Made by a program: the position numbers and the translations under genes. Below are positions 6,869 through 14,142 of a DNA stretch of 28,778 bases, piece after piece. The first letter of the stretch is position 1; every line of letters starts with the position of its first letter. The notes under the pieces were generated by a model. It ran no database searches, was not told where the DNA came from, and saw only the letters and a program-made list of their open reading frames with translations. Origin of the DNA: a virus; the IMG/VR virus record IMGVR_UViG_3300047552_000127, positions 1 through 28,778 of that record. One strand, written 5' to 3'.

Positions 6869-7787
6869 CGTCAATCTCCTTTTCTCCATCTAAGATTGTT
6901 TCAAAAAGCTCACAGGACTCTGAGCATCCGCCGTTTTCATCTTTTATTTCAATCAGGCGCTTCGGATCGTTTCCGTACTCTGCAAACTTCTCAAACAGTT
7001 GAATCGTGCTGGTATCTCCACGAAAAAAATGTCTGTGACCCTTTTGTGGCCCTGTATACCTATGATCCGCTTCCATTTGCATATGAAAGTCATAAACACG
7101 CGGATCTCTTTGTATCTGTAAGAAATGCTTTTTAAATGACTTTTTCCAACAGCCAAGGCAATTACCCTCAAACTCATCAATTCCCAAATCAAATGACTGA
7201 TCTTCCCACCATGACAAAACATCTTGTTTATCTGTTGGCCATACATCTATCAACGGATACTCAAGAGTCCTTGATTTTGCTGTTTTAGGATTAACGCGCC
7301 TTGTCTCATCAGTGCGTATTCCGATTGCCGTTCTTATTTTTGATTCTTGTATTCCAAGCGACTTCAGATAGCTTTTGATTGGAGATAGCTTTAGATCACG
7401 CGTGCATCCTGGGAATGCAGAGTTTGGAATGCCATACTTTTCAATGGCAGACTTAAATGGAGATCCATCTCTTGATGCCGAGTTGAAATCTACTATCTTG
7501 TGGCTTGGCGCCAATCTAGAACCATGATGAACAACAGCCTCAAGCCAAACTGTATTAAATTTGAACTTCTCATCACAGTTGCGAATGAACTCAAGAGTTT
7601 TCGGGTGTTCAAGTCCAGTATTTGCAAATGTCACAATGAAATCATAACGATCAGACCAGTTGTCAAGAATTAACTTTGTCATATAGGCGCTTGTTCTGCC
7701 GCCTGAGAATGAAATATGATATTTTTCTTTCTCATTTTCTGCGTTCTGTTTAGCCATTTTTTCTCTGTAGCTCTTGAGTGTTTTCAT
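6861..7787 (-). CDS. PAPS reductase-like PP-loop protein
   Basis: This 308-residue protein belongs to the PAPS reductase / adenine nucleotide alpha hydrolase group (COG0175 type). The ATP-pyrophosphatase loop SGGRTS is at 28-33. Cysteines at 128, 210, 213, 288 and 292 could carry an iron-sulfur cluster, as in DndC-like members. Such genes are common in phage replication modules; a role in sulfur or DNA modification is often suggested, but the substrate is unknown. It is the second gene of the leftward operon, with an ATGA overlap to the exonuclease gene. No other dnd-type genes are seen nearby. Confidence 0.8.
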   Translation of the reverse strand: MKTLKSYREKMAKQNAENEKEKYHISFSGGRTSAYMTKLILDNWSDRYDFIVTFANTGLEHPKTLEFIRNCDEKFKFNTVWLEAVVHHGSRLAPSHKIVDFNSASRDGSPFKSAIEKYGIPNSAFPGCTRDLKLSPIKSYLKSLGIQESKIRTAIGIRTDETRRVNPKTAKSRTLEYPLIDVWPTDKQDVLSWWEDQSFDLGIDEFEGNCLGCWKKSFKKHFLQIQRDPRVYDFHMQMEADHRYTGPQKGHRHFFRGDTSTIQLFEKFAEYGNDPKRLIEIKDENGGCSESCELFETILDGEKEIDGV

Positions 7788-8647
7788 TTTTCACCCCCTG
7801 TAAATTCATCAACTTTTTTCTCAGCCCAAACTGGCAAATTTAGAGACACGATTTCGTTTCCGTAGCCTGGCCAGACTCCAGTCTTCTTGCATTCGTGAAT
7901 CGTCTTCAATCGTTCTTTGTATAGCTTGCGTCCGTAGTCCATGACTTTTGATGTGACTGAATACATTGCAGTCGCATATGGTGCAGATTTTTCTTGCGCA
8001 AAAAAGACAAACGGAGGCAGTGATTCAGTTTTCCAGAATCTTTGCCATACATCTGCATAGTAAGCAGCCTGCATATGGTATTGAAGATCCCATGATGAGC
8101 GCCCAAATGACTCTGGCTGAGCGTCCTGCGTTGTTTTGCCATCCAGAATCAATCCATTTGGAAACTGCTCGCAAGGCATGATGGCCAGATCTGGGCGAAT
8201 CTTCAGCGTGAGAGATGTCTCTTCGTCGGTGATGAAGATTGAGTTTTCGATGATGCAGTTCTCGTGAGCGAGAAGCATTGACATGACTGGATGTTTACTG
8301 GCAAGCTCAGCCATCTTTAGGATCTCGCGATACTCATCAGGCTTGAATGGCGTCTTTCCGCTTGCTTCAATCTCAGCGAAAAACGCCTTGCCTTCTTTGG
8401 TGCGACGATCAATGCCTTCTGGAACTTCGACGAAGTCCTTGCGGAAGTTCTCTGGCTCAAACAGTGCTGTATGCCATGCAGTGCCAGTTAGCATTGCTGC
8501 TGTTGCTTCTTTCTTTTCGCGATCTGGATTTACGTAGGCTTGCCAGTAGTGAAGCGCAGAGCGTTCCATTACTTTGAAGTGGCTACTTGAGATGCCATCC
8601 ATTGCATGATATTCCTCGTTGGTGAGGGTTGTGGTGATGTAGTTCAC
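7784..8647 (-). CDS. RecE-type PD-(D/E)XK exonuclease
   Basis: This 287-residue protein fits the putative exodeoxyribonuclease VIII / DUF3799 family. Landmarks are GTAWH at 55-59, E134, RPDL with D153, LDGKT with D169 and K171, and QAAYY at 193-197, which together make up a PD-(D/E)XK active site. It would resect double-stranded ends to give single strands for the Sak4-like protein. It is the first gene of the leftward operon, starting with GTG at 8647 behind a predicted promoter in the divergent region. Confidence 0.88.
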   Translation of the reverse strand: MNYITTTLTNEEYHAMDGISSSHFKVMERSALHYWQAYVNPDREKKEATAAMLTGTAWHTALFEPENFRKDFVEVPEGIDRRTKEGKAFFAEIEASGKTPFKPDEYREILKMAELASKHPVMSMLLAHENCIIENSIFITDEETSLTLKIRPDLAIMPCEQFPNGLILDGKTTQDAQPESFGRSSWDLQYHMQAAYYADVWQRFWKTESLPPFVFFAQEKSAPYATAMYSVTSKVMDYGRKLYKERLKTIHECKKTGVWPGYGNEIVSLNLPVWAEKKVDEFTGGEK

Positions 8648-8675
8648 GACTTACTTTCGTTGTTGATGAGATTGC

Positions 8676-8704
8676 AGTGTATCACAGAACTTCACGCTTG
8701 TGAA
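8676..8704 (-). promoter_or_regulatory. Leftward early promoter
   Basis: On the leftward strand TTCACA (8704-8699) and TACACT (8681-8676) are separated by 17 bases, and TG-A precedes the -10 (extended -10). It would drive the exonuclease-to-primase operon. One operator-like site overlaps its -35 element. Confidence 0.5.
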
Positions 8705-8747
8705 AAAATATTTTTAAAATATTTCTTGTAAAACTTCACAGGTGTGA
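8688..8747. promoter_or_regulatory. Two operator-like sites AACTTCAC-N4-GTGA
   Basis: The same 16-base pattern occurs at 8688-8703 and 8732-8747, 44 bases apart, with inner symmetry TCAC-N4-GTGA. The first overlaps the leftward -35; the second fills the spacer of the rightward promoter. One repressor could therefore shut both early operons. Confidence 0.5.
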
Positions 8748-8753
8748 TATATT
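8726..8753 (+). promoter_or_regulatory. Rightward early promoter
   Basis: TTGTAA (8726-8731) and TATATT (8748-8753) are 16 bases apart, with TG-A before the -10. The first rightward gene starts 26 bases after the -10, with AGGAG upstream of its ATG. An operator-like palindrome occupies the spacer. Confidence 0.5.
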
Positions 8754-8778
8754 TGAGTTTTCACAACAGGAGAACGCA

Positions 8779-9045
8779 ATGAAATACGTGATCGAAATAC
8801 ATGAGGTGGATTTAGCACCAACAGATTGGAACCTAAAGAAGAGCTGGCCTCATGTTGGCTTGTTCACTGCGAAAAACGAGTCGTACTCTATGTATCACGT
8901 AACGAACGAGTCTGAGCACGTAGCATTCATTAGCTACCCAGAGTTCTTCAAGAAAACCCCATACGTTGAAGCGGGAGAAGCAGTCAGCGAATCACTGCTG
9001 TTGAAGGCTATTGCTGCGGCTGCTCATGCGAAGGTGTTGTCATGA
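8779..9045 (+). CDS. Hypothetical early protein
   Basis: This 88-residue protein is the first gene of the rightward operon, with AGGAG six bases upstream of its ATG. It is acidic to neutral and has no family that I recognise. Being first behind a regulated early promoter, it could act on the host, but this is only position-based. Confidence 0.65.
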   Translation: MKYVIEIHEVDLAPTDWNLKKSWPHVGLFTAKNESYSMYHVTNESEHVAFISYPEFFKKTPYVEAGEAVSESLLLKAIAAAAHAKVLS

Positions 9046-9323
9046 GTGGAAAATATTTGCTACTTGGTGGCCCTCACTCCGGAAAGCAGATGCCAGACGT
9101 GGGTCACGTATTAAAGATGCCAAAGCTGATTCCATTAAGCACTGTTTTGCATGGAGAAGGATCTGATCAAATTGTTACTCAATGTGAAACAGACAGGTAT
9201 GTTGCGACGAGCGTAAGAGGCGCAGACAGGACTTTTATGGTGTACGTTTACGAGTACGACTTGCATAAAAATCTTGTTGGAATGATGATTTCTGAGTTGA
9301 TGCGTATTGGAGAAAAGTCATGA
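9042..9323 (+). CDS. Hypothetical phage protein with GGPHSGK start
   Basis: This 93-residue protein starts MSGKYLLLGGPHSGKQMPD, a beginning shared by a group of small phage proteins of unknown function. The GxxxxGK-like stretch is not a real Walker loop, since no ATPase core follows. The rest is strand-rich (RYVATSVRG, TFMVYVYEY). It shares an ATGA overlap with its upstream neighbour. Confidence 0.65.
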   Translation: MSGKYLLLGGPHSGKQMPDVGHVLKMPKLIPLSTVLHGEGSDQIVTQCETDRYVATSVRGADRTFMVYVYEYDLHKNLVGMMISELMRIGEKS

Positions 9324-9511
9324 GATTTCCACCTCCACCTACTCCCAGCAAGCCTGACCTGACACTTTACGCAAGAAGCGCGACCATGCGAGATTACTTT
9401 GCTGCTAAGGCGATGCAGGCATTTGTCTCACTTGACCACATGGTATATGAGCGTGTTGCAGAGGAAGCGTACCAAGTTGCAGACGCAATATTGAAAGCGA
9501 GGGAATCATGA
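9320..9511 (+). CDS. Hypothetical small phage protein
   Basis: This 63-residue protein has a proline-rich N-terminus and the pattern DYFAAKAMQAFV ... AYQVADAILKAR, which recurs in small early phage proteins of unknown role, often listed only as phage hypothetical. GGAG is seven bases before the ATG, and the start overlaps the preceding stop by four bases. Confidence 0.7.
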   Translation: MRFPPPPTPSKPDLTLYARSATMRDYFAAKAMQAFVSLDHMVYERVAEEAYQVADAILKARES

Positions 9512-9747
9512 TAAAAAACTGGCTATACGCCCTAGCAATCGCAATCATCCTGAGTTGCTCCTATATGCTAGACGGTCACGCATTCGAGCCAAGTCGTTTT
9601 TACTTCGACACGAAGCCAGACAAGATCAAGGCTTACCAAGCGTGCAAGAAAATTGGTGGGCCGAATGCTTGGTTCGTTGTCACGGACTCGGGAAAGATTG
9701 TCTGCGTGAACAAGCGTGGCAATAAATTGTCGGAGCAGCCGAAGTGA
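9508..9747 (+). CDS. Small exported or membrane-anchored protein
   Basis: This 79-residue protein starts with a hydrophobic segment (about 4-20) that contains ILSC, so it could be a signal anchor or a lipoprotein signal. The remainder has two cysteines (about 46 and 66) that may form a disulfide in the periplasm. The function is unknown. It overlaps the previous gene by four bases and the helicase gene by four (GTGA). Confidence 0.65.
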   Translation: MIKNWLYALAIAIILSCSYMLDGHAFEPSRFYFDTKPDKIKAYQACKKIGGPNAWFVVTDSGKIVCVNKRGNKLSEQPK

Positions 9748-11420
9748 CAATCACACTACGACCATATCAGCAAGATGTCGTCAACGAAGTTCGCAAGTCG
9801 TTCGCTGAAGGCTACAAATGCCCATTGCTTGTAGCCGCCACAGGAGCTGGAAAGACTGTGATGTTTAGCTACATTGCAAAGAACGCCGCTGACAAAAACA
9901 ACGCAATCCTGATTGCTGCGCACCGCAAGGAAATCATTCGTCAGATCAGCCTGTCTTTGGCCAGATTTGCTTTGCCGCACAACGTCATCGCTGCGCCTGC
10001 ATTGGTTCGCGCAATCAAGATCGCCCAGTTCAAAGCATTTGGCAAATCATTCGTCGATACAACATCATCGACCATGGTTGGATCTGTGCAGACAATCGTA
10101 GGCCGGTTCGATTCAATCGACGCCGCGATTGCCAGACTGTCGAAGCGAATTGCGAAGCCAGCCAAGGCGATCGTGATTCAGGATGAGGGTCATCACGTGG
10201 TGCAAAACACCGCATGGGGTCACGTCATGGATCGCTACGGGCCAGCCGTCGGAAACGTCAGCCTGATCGTCACGGCATCGCCTCAGCGCCTAGATGGTCG
10301 AGGACTCGGAAAAGGCCACGGAGGTTACGCAGACACAATCATCGAAGCGCCACCGATGTCGTGGCTGATCGAAAACGGATTTCTGTCGCCATACCGCGTT
10401 TTCACTGCGCAACACCAGATCGACGTGTCATCCGTTAAAACAAGGATGGGTGACTATGCCGCATCAGAGCTGCAAGAGGTGGTCGATAAGCCGCAAATTA
10501 CAGGTGACGCTATCACTCACTGGCGTAAGCACGCAAACGGACTCAAAACGGCTATTTTCTGCGTCTCAGTCGAACACAGTAAGCACGTAGCTGCCGAGTT
10601 CAATGCGAACGGAATTCCTGCGGCTCACATCGACGGTGGAACTGACGACGCAGAGCGCGACAAGGCAATCATTGATTTTGCGAATGGAAAGATTCTCGTC
10701 ATCACGAACGTCAACATTCTGAGTGAGGGATTCGACCTGGCCAGTATCGCCCAACAGGACGTGACGATTGATTGCGTGGTTGACTTGGCTCCAACACAAT
10801 CACTGGTGAACGCATTGCAGCGCTGGGGTCGTGCATTGCGTCCAGCTCCGAACAAGACGGCCATTCTGCTTGATCACGCTGGCAACGTGATGCGTCATGG
10901 CTTGCCAGACGAAGATCGGGCATGGACTCTTGAAGGCGTCAAGAAAAAGAAACGCAAGACTGAAGAGGATGACGAGGACGATGTAAAAGTCAAATGCTGC
11001 CCAGAGTGCTTCTCGATTCACGCGCCAGATCCAGTGTGTCCGAACTGCGGCCATGTGTACGAGATCAAGGCGCGAAAGATTGAGCACATCGAAGGAGAGC
11101 TGAAAGAGATTCAGCAAGCGCAGATCGAACAGATGCGCAGAACACGGATGCTCCAGCAAGGCAAGGCTCAGACAGTCGAAGATTTGATGGCGCAAGGCAT
11201 GAGCCGTGGCAGAGCCGAAAAGATCATCGAAGCCAGACTCGCCAAGCAAGCATTGCAAGAGGAGATCTTCAACAAGCTCTCAGACATTCAGGTGAAAACT
11301 GGTTTCGGCCCGTACCAGACCTGTGGATTCACGCGAGCAGACATTCTGAGAATGAAGCCAAAGGAGCTGAAAGCCTTGAGTGCTACAATCACAACTGTGA
11401 ACAATTTGGAGTCTGTATGA
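9744..11420 (+). CDS. SF2 DEAD/DEAH-type helicase with zinc ribbon
   Basis: This 558-residue protein is a superfamily 2 helicase. Motif I ATGAGKT is at 32-38, motif II DEGH at 147-150, motif III TASP at 177-180 and motif VI QRWGRALR at 359-366. A zinc ribbon (C419/C422 and C432/C435) and a coiled C-terminal part follow a charged linker. It likely unwinds or remodels DNA or branched structures during replication. It starts with GTG at 9744, with GGAG eight bases upstream and a four-base overlap with the preceding gene. It is placed on the opposite operon from the primase-helicase. Confidence 0.92.
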   Translation: MTITLRPYQQDVVNEVRKSFAEGYKCPLLVAATGAGKTVMFSYIAKNAADKNNAILIAAHRKEIIRQISLSLARFALPHNVIAAPALVRAIKIAQFKAFGKSFVDTTSSTMVGSVQTIVGRFDSIDAAIARLSKRIAKPAKAIVIQDEGHHVVQNTAWGHVMDRYGPAVGNVSLIVTASPQRLDGRGLGKGHGGYADTIIEAPPMSWLIENGFLSPYRVFTAQHQIDVSSVKTRMGDYAASELQEVVDKPQITGDAITHWRKHANGLKTAIFCVSVEHSKHVAAEFNANGIPAAHIDGGTDDAERDKAIIDFANGKILVITNVNILSEGFDLASIAQQDVTIDCVVDLAPTQSLVNALQRWGRALRPAPNKTAILLDHAGNVMRHGLPDEDRAWTLEGVKKKKRKTEEDDEDDVKVKCCPECFSIHAPDPVCPNCGHVYEIKARKIEHIEGELKEIQQAQIEQMRRTRMLQQGKAQTVEDLMAQGMSRGRAEKIIEARLAKQALQEEIFNKLSDIQVKTGFGPYQTCGFTRADILRMKPKELKALSATITTVNNLESV

Positions 11421-11608
11421 CATTAGATGAAGCAATCAGACACTACAAGACGCAACGAAAACTTGCTGAAGTGTTAGACGTGTGTGAGCCGTGCATCAGC
11501 AACTGGCGATCACGAGGAAAAATCCCTGCAATGGCGCAGCTGAAGATTCAGAAACTGAGTCGCGGCAAGCTCAAGGCAGACATCAACGTATTCGGGGTGA
11601 AAGCATGA
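11417..11608 (+). CDS. Cro-like HTH repressor (P22-Cro type)
   Basis: This 63-residue protein has the compact helix-turn-helix pattern of the P22 Cro family: A-I-x-H-Y at the start, LAEVLDVCEPCISNWRSRGKIP as the DNA-binding region, and A-x-L-x-I-x-x-L-S-x-G at the end. It is a candidate binder of the operator-like sites at 8688-8747. It overlaps the helicase stop by four bases. No CI-type partner is seen in the window. Confidence 0.75.
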   Translation: MTLDEAIRHYKTQRKLAEVLDVCEPCISNWRSRGKIPAMAQLKIQKLSRGKLKADINVFGVKA

Positions 11609-11907
11609 GCTATTCAGAAGTGGAAATGAAACTTATTCAGTGGGGTGAAGCTCGCAAGATCATCAAGAATGGCACAGCTATCTCGCAGGCAATCAAGACG
11701 CTTGAAGAAACAACCGAGCTACTCGATGCGATCAACCGCGACGACATGGATGAGATCAAGGATGCCGTTGGCGACATCGTTGTGACGCTGATCATGGTTT
11801 GCGCGATCAAAGACATTGACTTGGTGCAGTGCTTGGAAGGCGCTTACCAGCAGATCAAGGATCGCAAAGGCTATCTCACACCGCAAGGCACGTTCATAAA
11901 AGAGTGA
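11605..11907 (+). CDS. MazG-like nucleotide pyrophosphohydrolase
   Basis: This 100-residue protein fits the small MazG-like group: EETTELLDA (acidic helix), a KDAVGDIVV segment with the second acidic pair, and a final RKGYLTPQGTFIK. These residues bind magnesium in MazG enzymes, which hydrolyse nucleoside triphosphates or alarmone-related nucleotides; in phages they may alter nucleotide pools or host stress signalling. The start at 11605 shares an ATGA overlap with the Cro-like gene. Confidence 0.8.
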   Translation: MSYSEVEMKLIQWGEARKIIKNGTAISQAIKTLEETTELLDAINRDDMDEIKDAVGDIVVTLIMVCAIKDIDLVQCLEGAYQQIKDRKGYLTPQGTFIKE

Positions 11908-11948
11908 TTTGCAAAAAATAAAAAATTTGTCTGTTTCTTTAACAAATC

Positions 11949-11958
11949 GTGATATACT
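11949..11958 (+). promoter_or_regulatory. Extended -10 promoter before the AlpA-like gene
   Basis: GTGATATACT carries TG-A-TATACT. No good -35 is seen, as is allowed for extended -10 promoters. It shares the GTGATA core with three other promoters in the window. It lies in the 82-base gap before the AlpA-like gene, one of the few gaps in this operon. Confidence 0.4.
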
Positions 11959-11989
11959 TATTTCACAGCAAAACAATCAAAGGATGAAA

Positions 11990-12190
11990 ATGCAAAAACT
12001 ATTGAAGATTAAAGATGTAGCCGAGATCCTTGGCCGATCGCCAGTGACGGTGCGCGTTGACGTTTCTCGCCGCCCAGAGACGCTGCCTCCGCGCATCGTA
12101 ATGCCAGGATCAAATCGCGTCGTTTGGGATGCCAATGACGTGTCTGAGTGGCTGGCCAAGCAGAAGCGTAGCGATGAGGTGACTGTATGA
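11990..12190 (+). CDS. AlpA-like HTH regulator
   Basis: This 66-residue protein has a winged helix-turn-helix of the AlpA / MerR-like type: LLKIKDVAEILGRSPVTVRV, a middle part with PPRIVMPGSNRVVW, and a final DANDVSEWLAKQK. Members act as excisionases or transcription regulators. The ATG at 11990 has AAAGGA five bases upstream; a longer frame from 11909 crosses the predicted promoter and was rejected. It has its own promoter and leads the second part of the rightward operon. Confidence 0.8.
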   Translation: MQKLLKIKDVAEILGRSPVTVRVDVSRRPETLPPRIVMPGSNRVVWDANDVSEWLAKQKRSDEVTV

Positions 12191-12462
12191 CCGACATCGT
12201 AGAGACATTGACTGAGCGTGGATCTCGCTATGGCACGTTCACTGGTCATGCCGAAGCAACCCAGACGCTGAAGGCAATCTTTCGCTCAAAGATGGGCGAG
12301 AAGTGGGACAGGCTGGCTGACGACCAGAAAGAGTCACTTGAGATGATCGCCCACAAGCTGGGCCGCATCATCAATGGCGACCCAAACTACGCAGACAGCT
12401 GGGTAGATATTGCAGGCTACGCCAAGCTCGTCGCAGATCGACTGGAGGGCATCGTTCGATGA
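12187..12462 (+). CDS. DUF6378-like phage protein
   Basis: This 91-residue protein has the pattern RGSRYGTFTGHAEATQTLK ... DDQKESLEMIAHKLGRI ... DSWVDIAGYAKLVADRL, seen in phage proteins of the DUF6378 kind with unknown function. It is sometimes found beside nucleotide-metabolism genes. It shares an ATGA overlap with the AlpA-like gene and has a GAGG-type ribosome site. Confidence 0.7.
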   Translation: MTDIVETLTERGSRYGTFTGHAEATQTLKAIFRSKMGEKWDRLADDQKESLEMIAHKLGRIINGDPNYADSWVDIAGYAKLVADRLEGIVR

Positions 12463-12848
12463 AAGCCACAACCAAACAAAAAATCAGGGATGAGCTACTC
12501 CGTTGCAGGCCAAATGGTCTTACGTCAAACGAGTTGTCAGATCGACTCTCGATCAATCCAAACTTGGTGCGTGTAACGTTGACAAACATGGATGACGTTT
12601 ACATTTACAAATGGATGGTCACAAAAGCTGGCCACGGATTTATTGCGGTGTGGAAGTGCGTGCCAGTGCCAGAGAATGCCGCGCGTCCTGAAACGCCACC
12701 ACCAAAGCCTCGCAGAATTTATGACGAGAAATACAAAGCTCGCAAACGCGCCATGTACGCAGCCAAGTGCGGCAAGGTGATTCAAGACGCAGGCTCAGGC
12801 ATTAGAACCCAAATTCGCGGCCCATGGACAACGCAGGTGCAGCTATGA
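12459..12848 (+). CDS. Putative winged-HTH protein
   Basis: This 129-residue protein begins with a likely winged helix (KIRDELLRCRPNGLTSNELS ... NPNLVRVTLTNM). The C-terminal half is basic with a KARKRAMYAAK stretch and could contact DNA. The function is unknown; regulatory or replication roles are possible. GGAGGG precedes the ATG, with a four-base overlap to the preceding gene. Confidence 0.65.
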   Translation: MKATTKQKIRDELLRCRPNGLTSNELSDRLSINPNLVRVTLTNMDDVYIYKWMVTKAGHGFIAVWKCVPVPENAARPETPPPKPRRIYDEKYKARKRAMYAAKCGKVIQDAGSGIRTQIRGPWTTQVQL

Positions 12849-12994
12849 ATGACGACGACCAAGAAGACGAAATCTGCTCATGGTGCAGCGGGTCAGGTGA
12901 AGGAATGTATGACGGTGCTACGTGCGCCAAATGCCATGGCTCTGGCGTTGAGCCAGTAGAGAAAGATGAGGATGACTGTTATGACATTGACTAA
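12845..12994 (+). CDS. Tiny CxxCxGxG zinc-finger protein
   Basis: This acidic protein of 49 residues has CSWCSGSGEG (C11, C14) and CAKCHGSG (C27, C30), the paired zinc motif of the DnaJ cysteine-rich domain. Small proteins with this motif are common in phage early operons; their role is unknown. The ATG at 12845 overlaps the preceding stop by four bases, and an AGGTG site lies upstream. Confidence 0.7.
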   Translation: MNDDDQEDEICSWCSGSGEGMYDGATCAKCHGSGVEPVEKDEDDCYDID

Positions 12995-13097
12995 CTGGCC
13001 CTTCCCACCAGCAACAGGCGCAGTTCCTTGGACTGCTAAACAAATCAAAGAATACGCACAACAGCAACGTCAACAAGCAGAGGATGCACCGCTATGA
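12981..13097 (+). CDS. Tiny hypothetical protein
   Basis: This 38-residue frame starts MTLTNWPFPPATGAVPW and ends in a glutamine-rich helix. It overlaps the previous gene by 14 bases and the next by four (ATGA at 13094-13097). GAGGA lies about 10 bases upstream. The tight overlaps suggest that it is real; no family is recognised. Confidence 0.5.
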   Translation: MTLTNWPFPPATGAVPWTAKQIKEYAQQQRQQAEDAPL

Positions 13098-13504
13098 GTA
13101 AAGAAGCAAGAGAACTTGCGCAGCGTTTTGGCGTTCGCATGTGCGATGAAAATGGCATGACGCACGGCGAGGAGCTTTATTGTTTAGGCTTGGATGACAT
13201 CATCGCTATGAAAGAAGCACTAGCCAAGCAAGAGCAGGGTGAGCCTGTGGCGTGGGGATTTCAAAACACATCAATCACGGGAAGCAATCGCTGGATGATG
13301 CTGAGAGAAGAAGTGCCAGCTAACGACCAGTATGGCGGTGCATTGTGGACGCCTCTTTACACCACACCACAACAACGCAAGCCGCTGACGGATGAGCAAA
13401 TCAAAGAAGCATTGGCTGACATGAGCGCACTACAAATGCCGTTCAACAAACTGATTCCATCAATCGCCAGAGCAATCGAAGCCGCCCACGGCATTAAGGA
13501 GTAA
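13094..13504 (+). CDS. Hypothetical phage protein (EPVAW / TPLYTTP type)
   Basis: This 136-residue protein has EPVAWGF near residues 50-56, WTPLYTTPQQRKPLTDEQI at about 85-103 and a final AIEAAHGI. This arrangement is common in phages and prophages of betaproteobacteria and enterics, with unknown function. It shares an ATGA overlap with the preceding tiny gene and is followed by a GGAG-bearing gap to the next. Confidence 0.7.
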   Translation: MSKEARELAQRFGVRMCDENGMTHGEELYCLGLDDIIAMKEALAKQEQGEPVAWGFQNTSITGSNRWMMLREEVPANDQYGGALWTPLYTTPQQRKPLTDEQIKEALADMSALQMPFNKLIPSIARAIEAAHGIKE

Positions 13505-13507
13505 GAC

Positions 13508-13828
13508 ATGACACAAGATGAAATTATTGAGATGGCTGAACAGGCTGGTATGTATCAGGATTTAAATGTGAGTTGGAATCAATCAATCCAAAACTTTGCC
13601 AAACTGGTAGCAGACAAAACAAGAAAAGAATTGCGCGAGGAAATAATTTACAAATGGGTTCCACCTCATTTTGTTGATCTTGCTGTTAAAGAGGAGCGTG
13701 AGGCTTGTGCAAAGGTGTGTGAGGACATTTCACCAAAAACGGAGCCAGTTGAATATGGCGACATTCGATGGGGTTGGAAATACAAGTGTCCATACGCCGC
13801 AGCAATCCGAGCAAGAGGTGAAGCATGA
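13508..13828 (+). CDS. Hypothetical phage protein (EREACAKVCE type)
   Basis: This 106-residue protein has MTQDEIIEMAEQAG at the start, FAKLVADKTRKELRE in the middle, EEREACAKVCED and a final AAAIRARGEA. These blocks recur in small early proteins of betaproteobacterial and enteric phages whose role is unknown. GGAG lies eight bases before the ATG. Confidence 0.7.
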   Translation: MTQDEIIEMAEQAGMYQDLNVSWNQSIQNFAKLVADKTRKELREEIIYKWVPPHFVDLAVKEEREACAKVCEDISPKTEPVEYGDIRWGWKYKCPYAAAIRARGEA

Positions 13829-13950
13829 CCTGCAAACACCTCTACGAGCCAACAAACTTCGGCATCGCAGGCCGCAAGCCAAACACCCACTGGTGGAGCT
13901 GCAAACGATGCGGACACACCATCTTCTCTGAACTCAAGGACAACACATGA
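13825..13950 (+). CDS. Tiny zinc-ribbon-like protein
   Basis: This 41-residue protein has C3-x2-H5, then WWSCKRCGHTIF (C26, C29 with H31), which could bind zinc. It shares ATGA overlaps with both neighbours (13825-13828 and 13947-13950), strong support for translation. The function is unknown. Confidence 0.6.
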   Translation: MTCKHLYEPTNFGIAGRKPNTHWWSCKRCGHTIFSELKDNT

Positions 13951-14138
13951 CCCCAGCCCGCGAACAATTCGAGAAACTGTACGGCCACCTTGGCCTTGCC
14001 ACATCAGACGCCGCGTGGTTTGTTTTTCTATCCGGATGGAACTGCGCACTAGAGCAGACCGCCAAGAACTTCGAGCGCTTGCCATTTGGTGACACAGCGA
14101 CAAGCACAGCCACATACATCAGAAACAACAAAGAGTAA
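13947..14138 (+). CDS. Hypothetical small phage protein
   Basis: This 63-residue protein starts MTPAREQFEKLYGHLGL and has a FLSGWNCALEQ helix; similar short proteins occur in early phage operons. Its role is unknown. It overlaps the previous stop by four bases and is followed by a short AATCAC gap before the next ATG. Confidence 0.65.
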   Translation: MTPAREQFEKLYGHLGLATSDAAWFVFLSGWNCALEQTAKNFERLPFGDTATSTATYIRNNKE

Positions 14139-14142
14139 TCAC

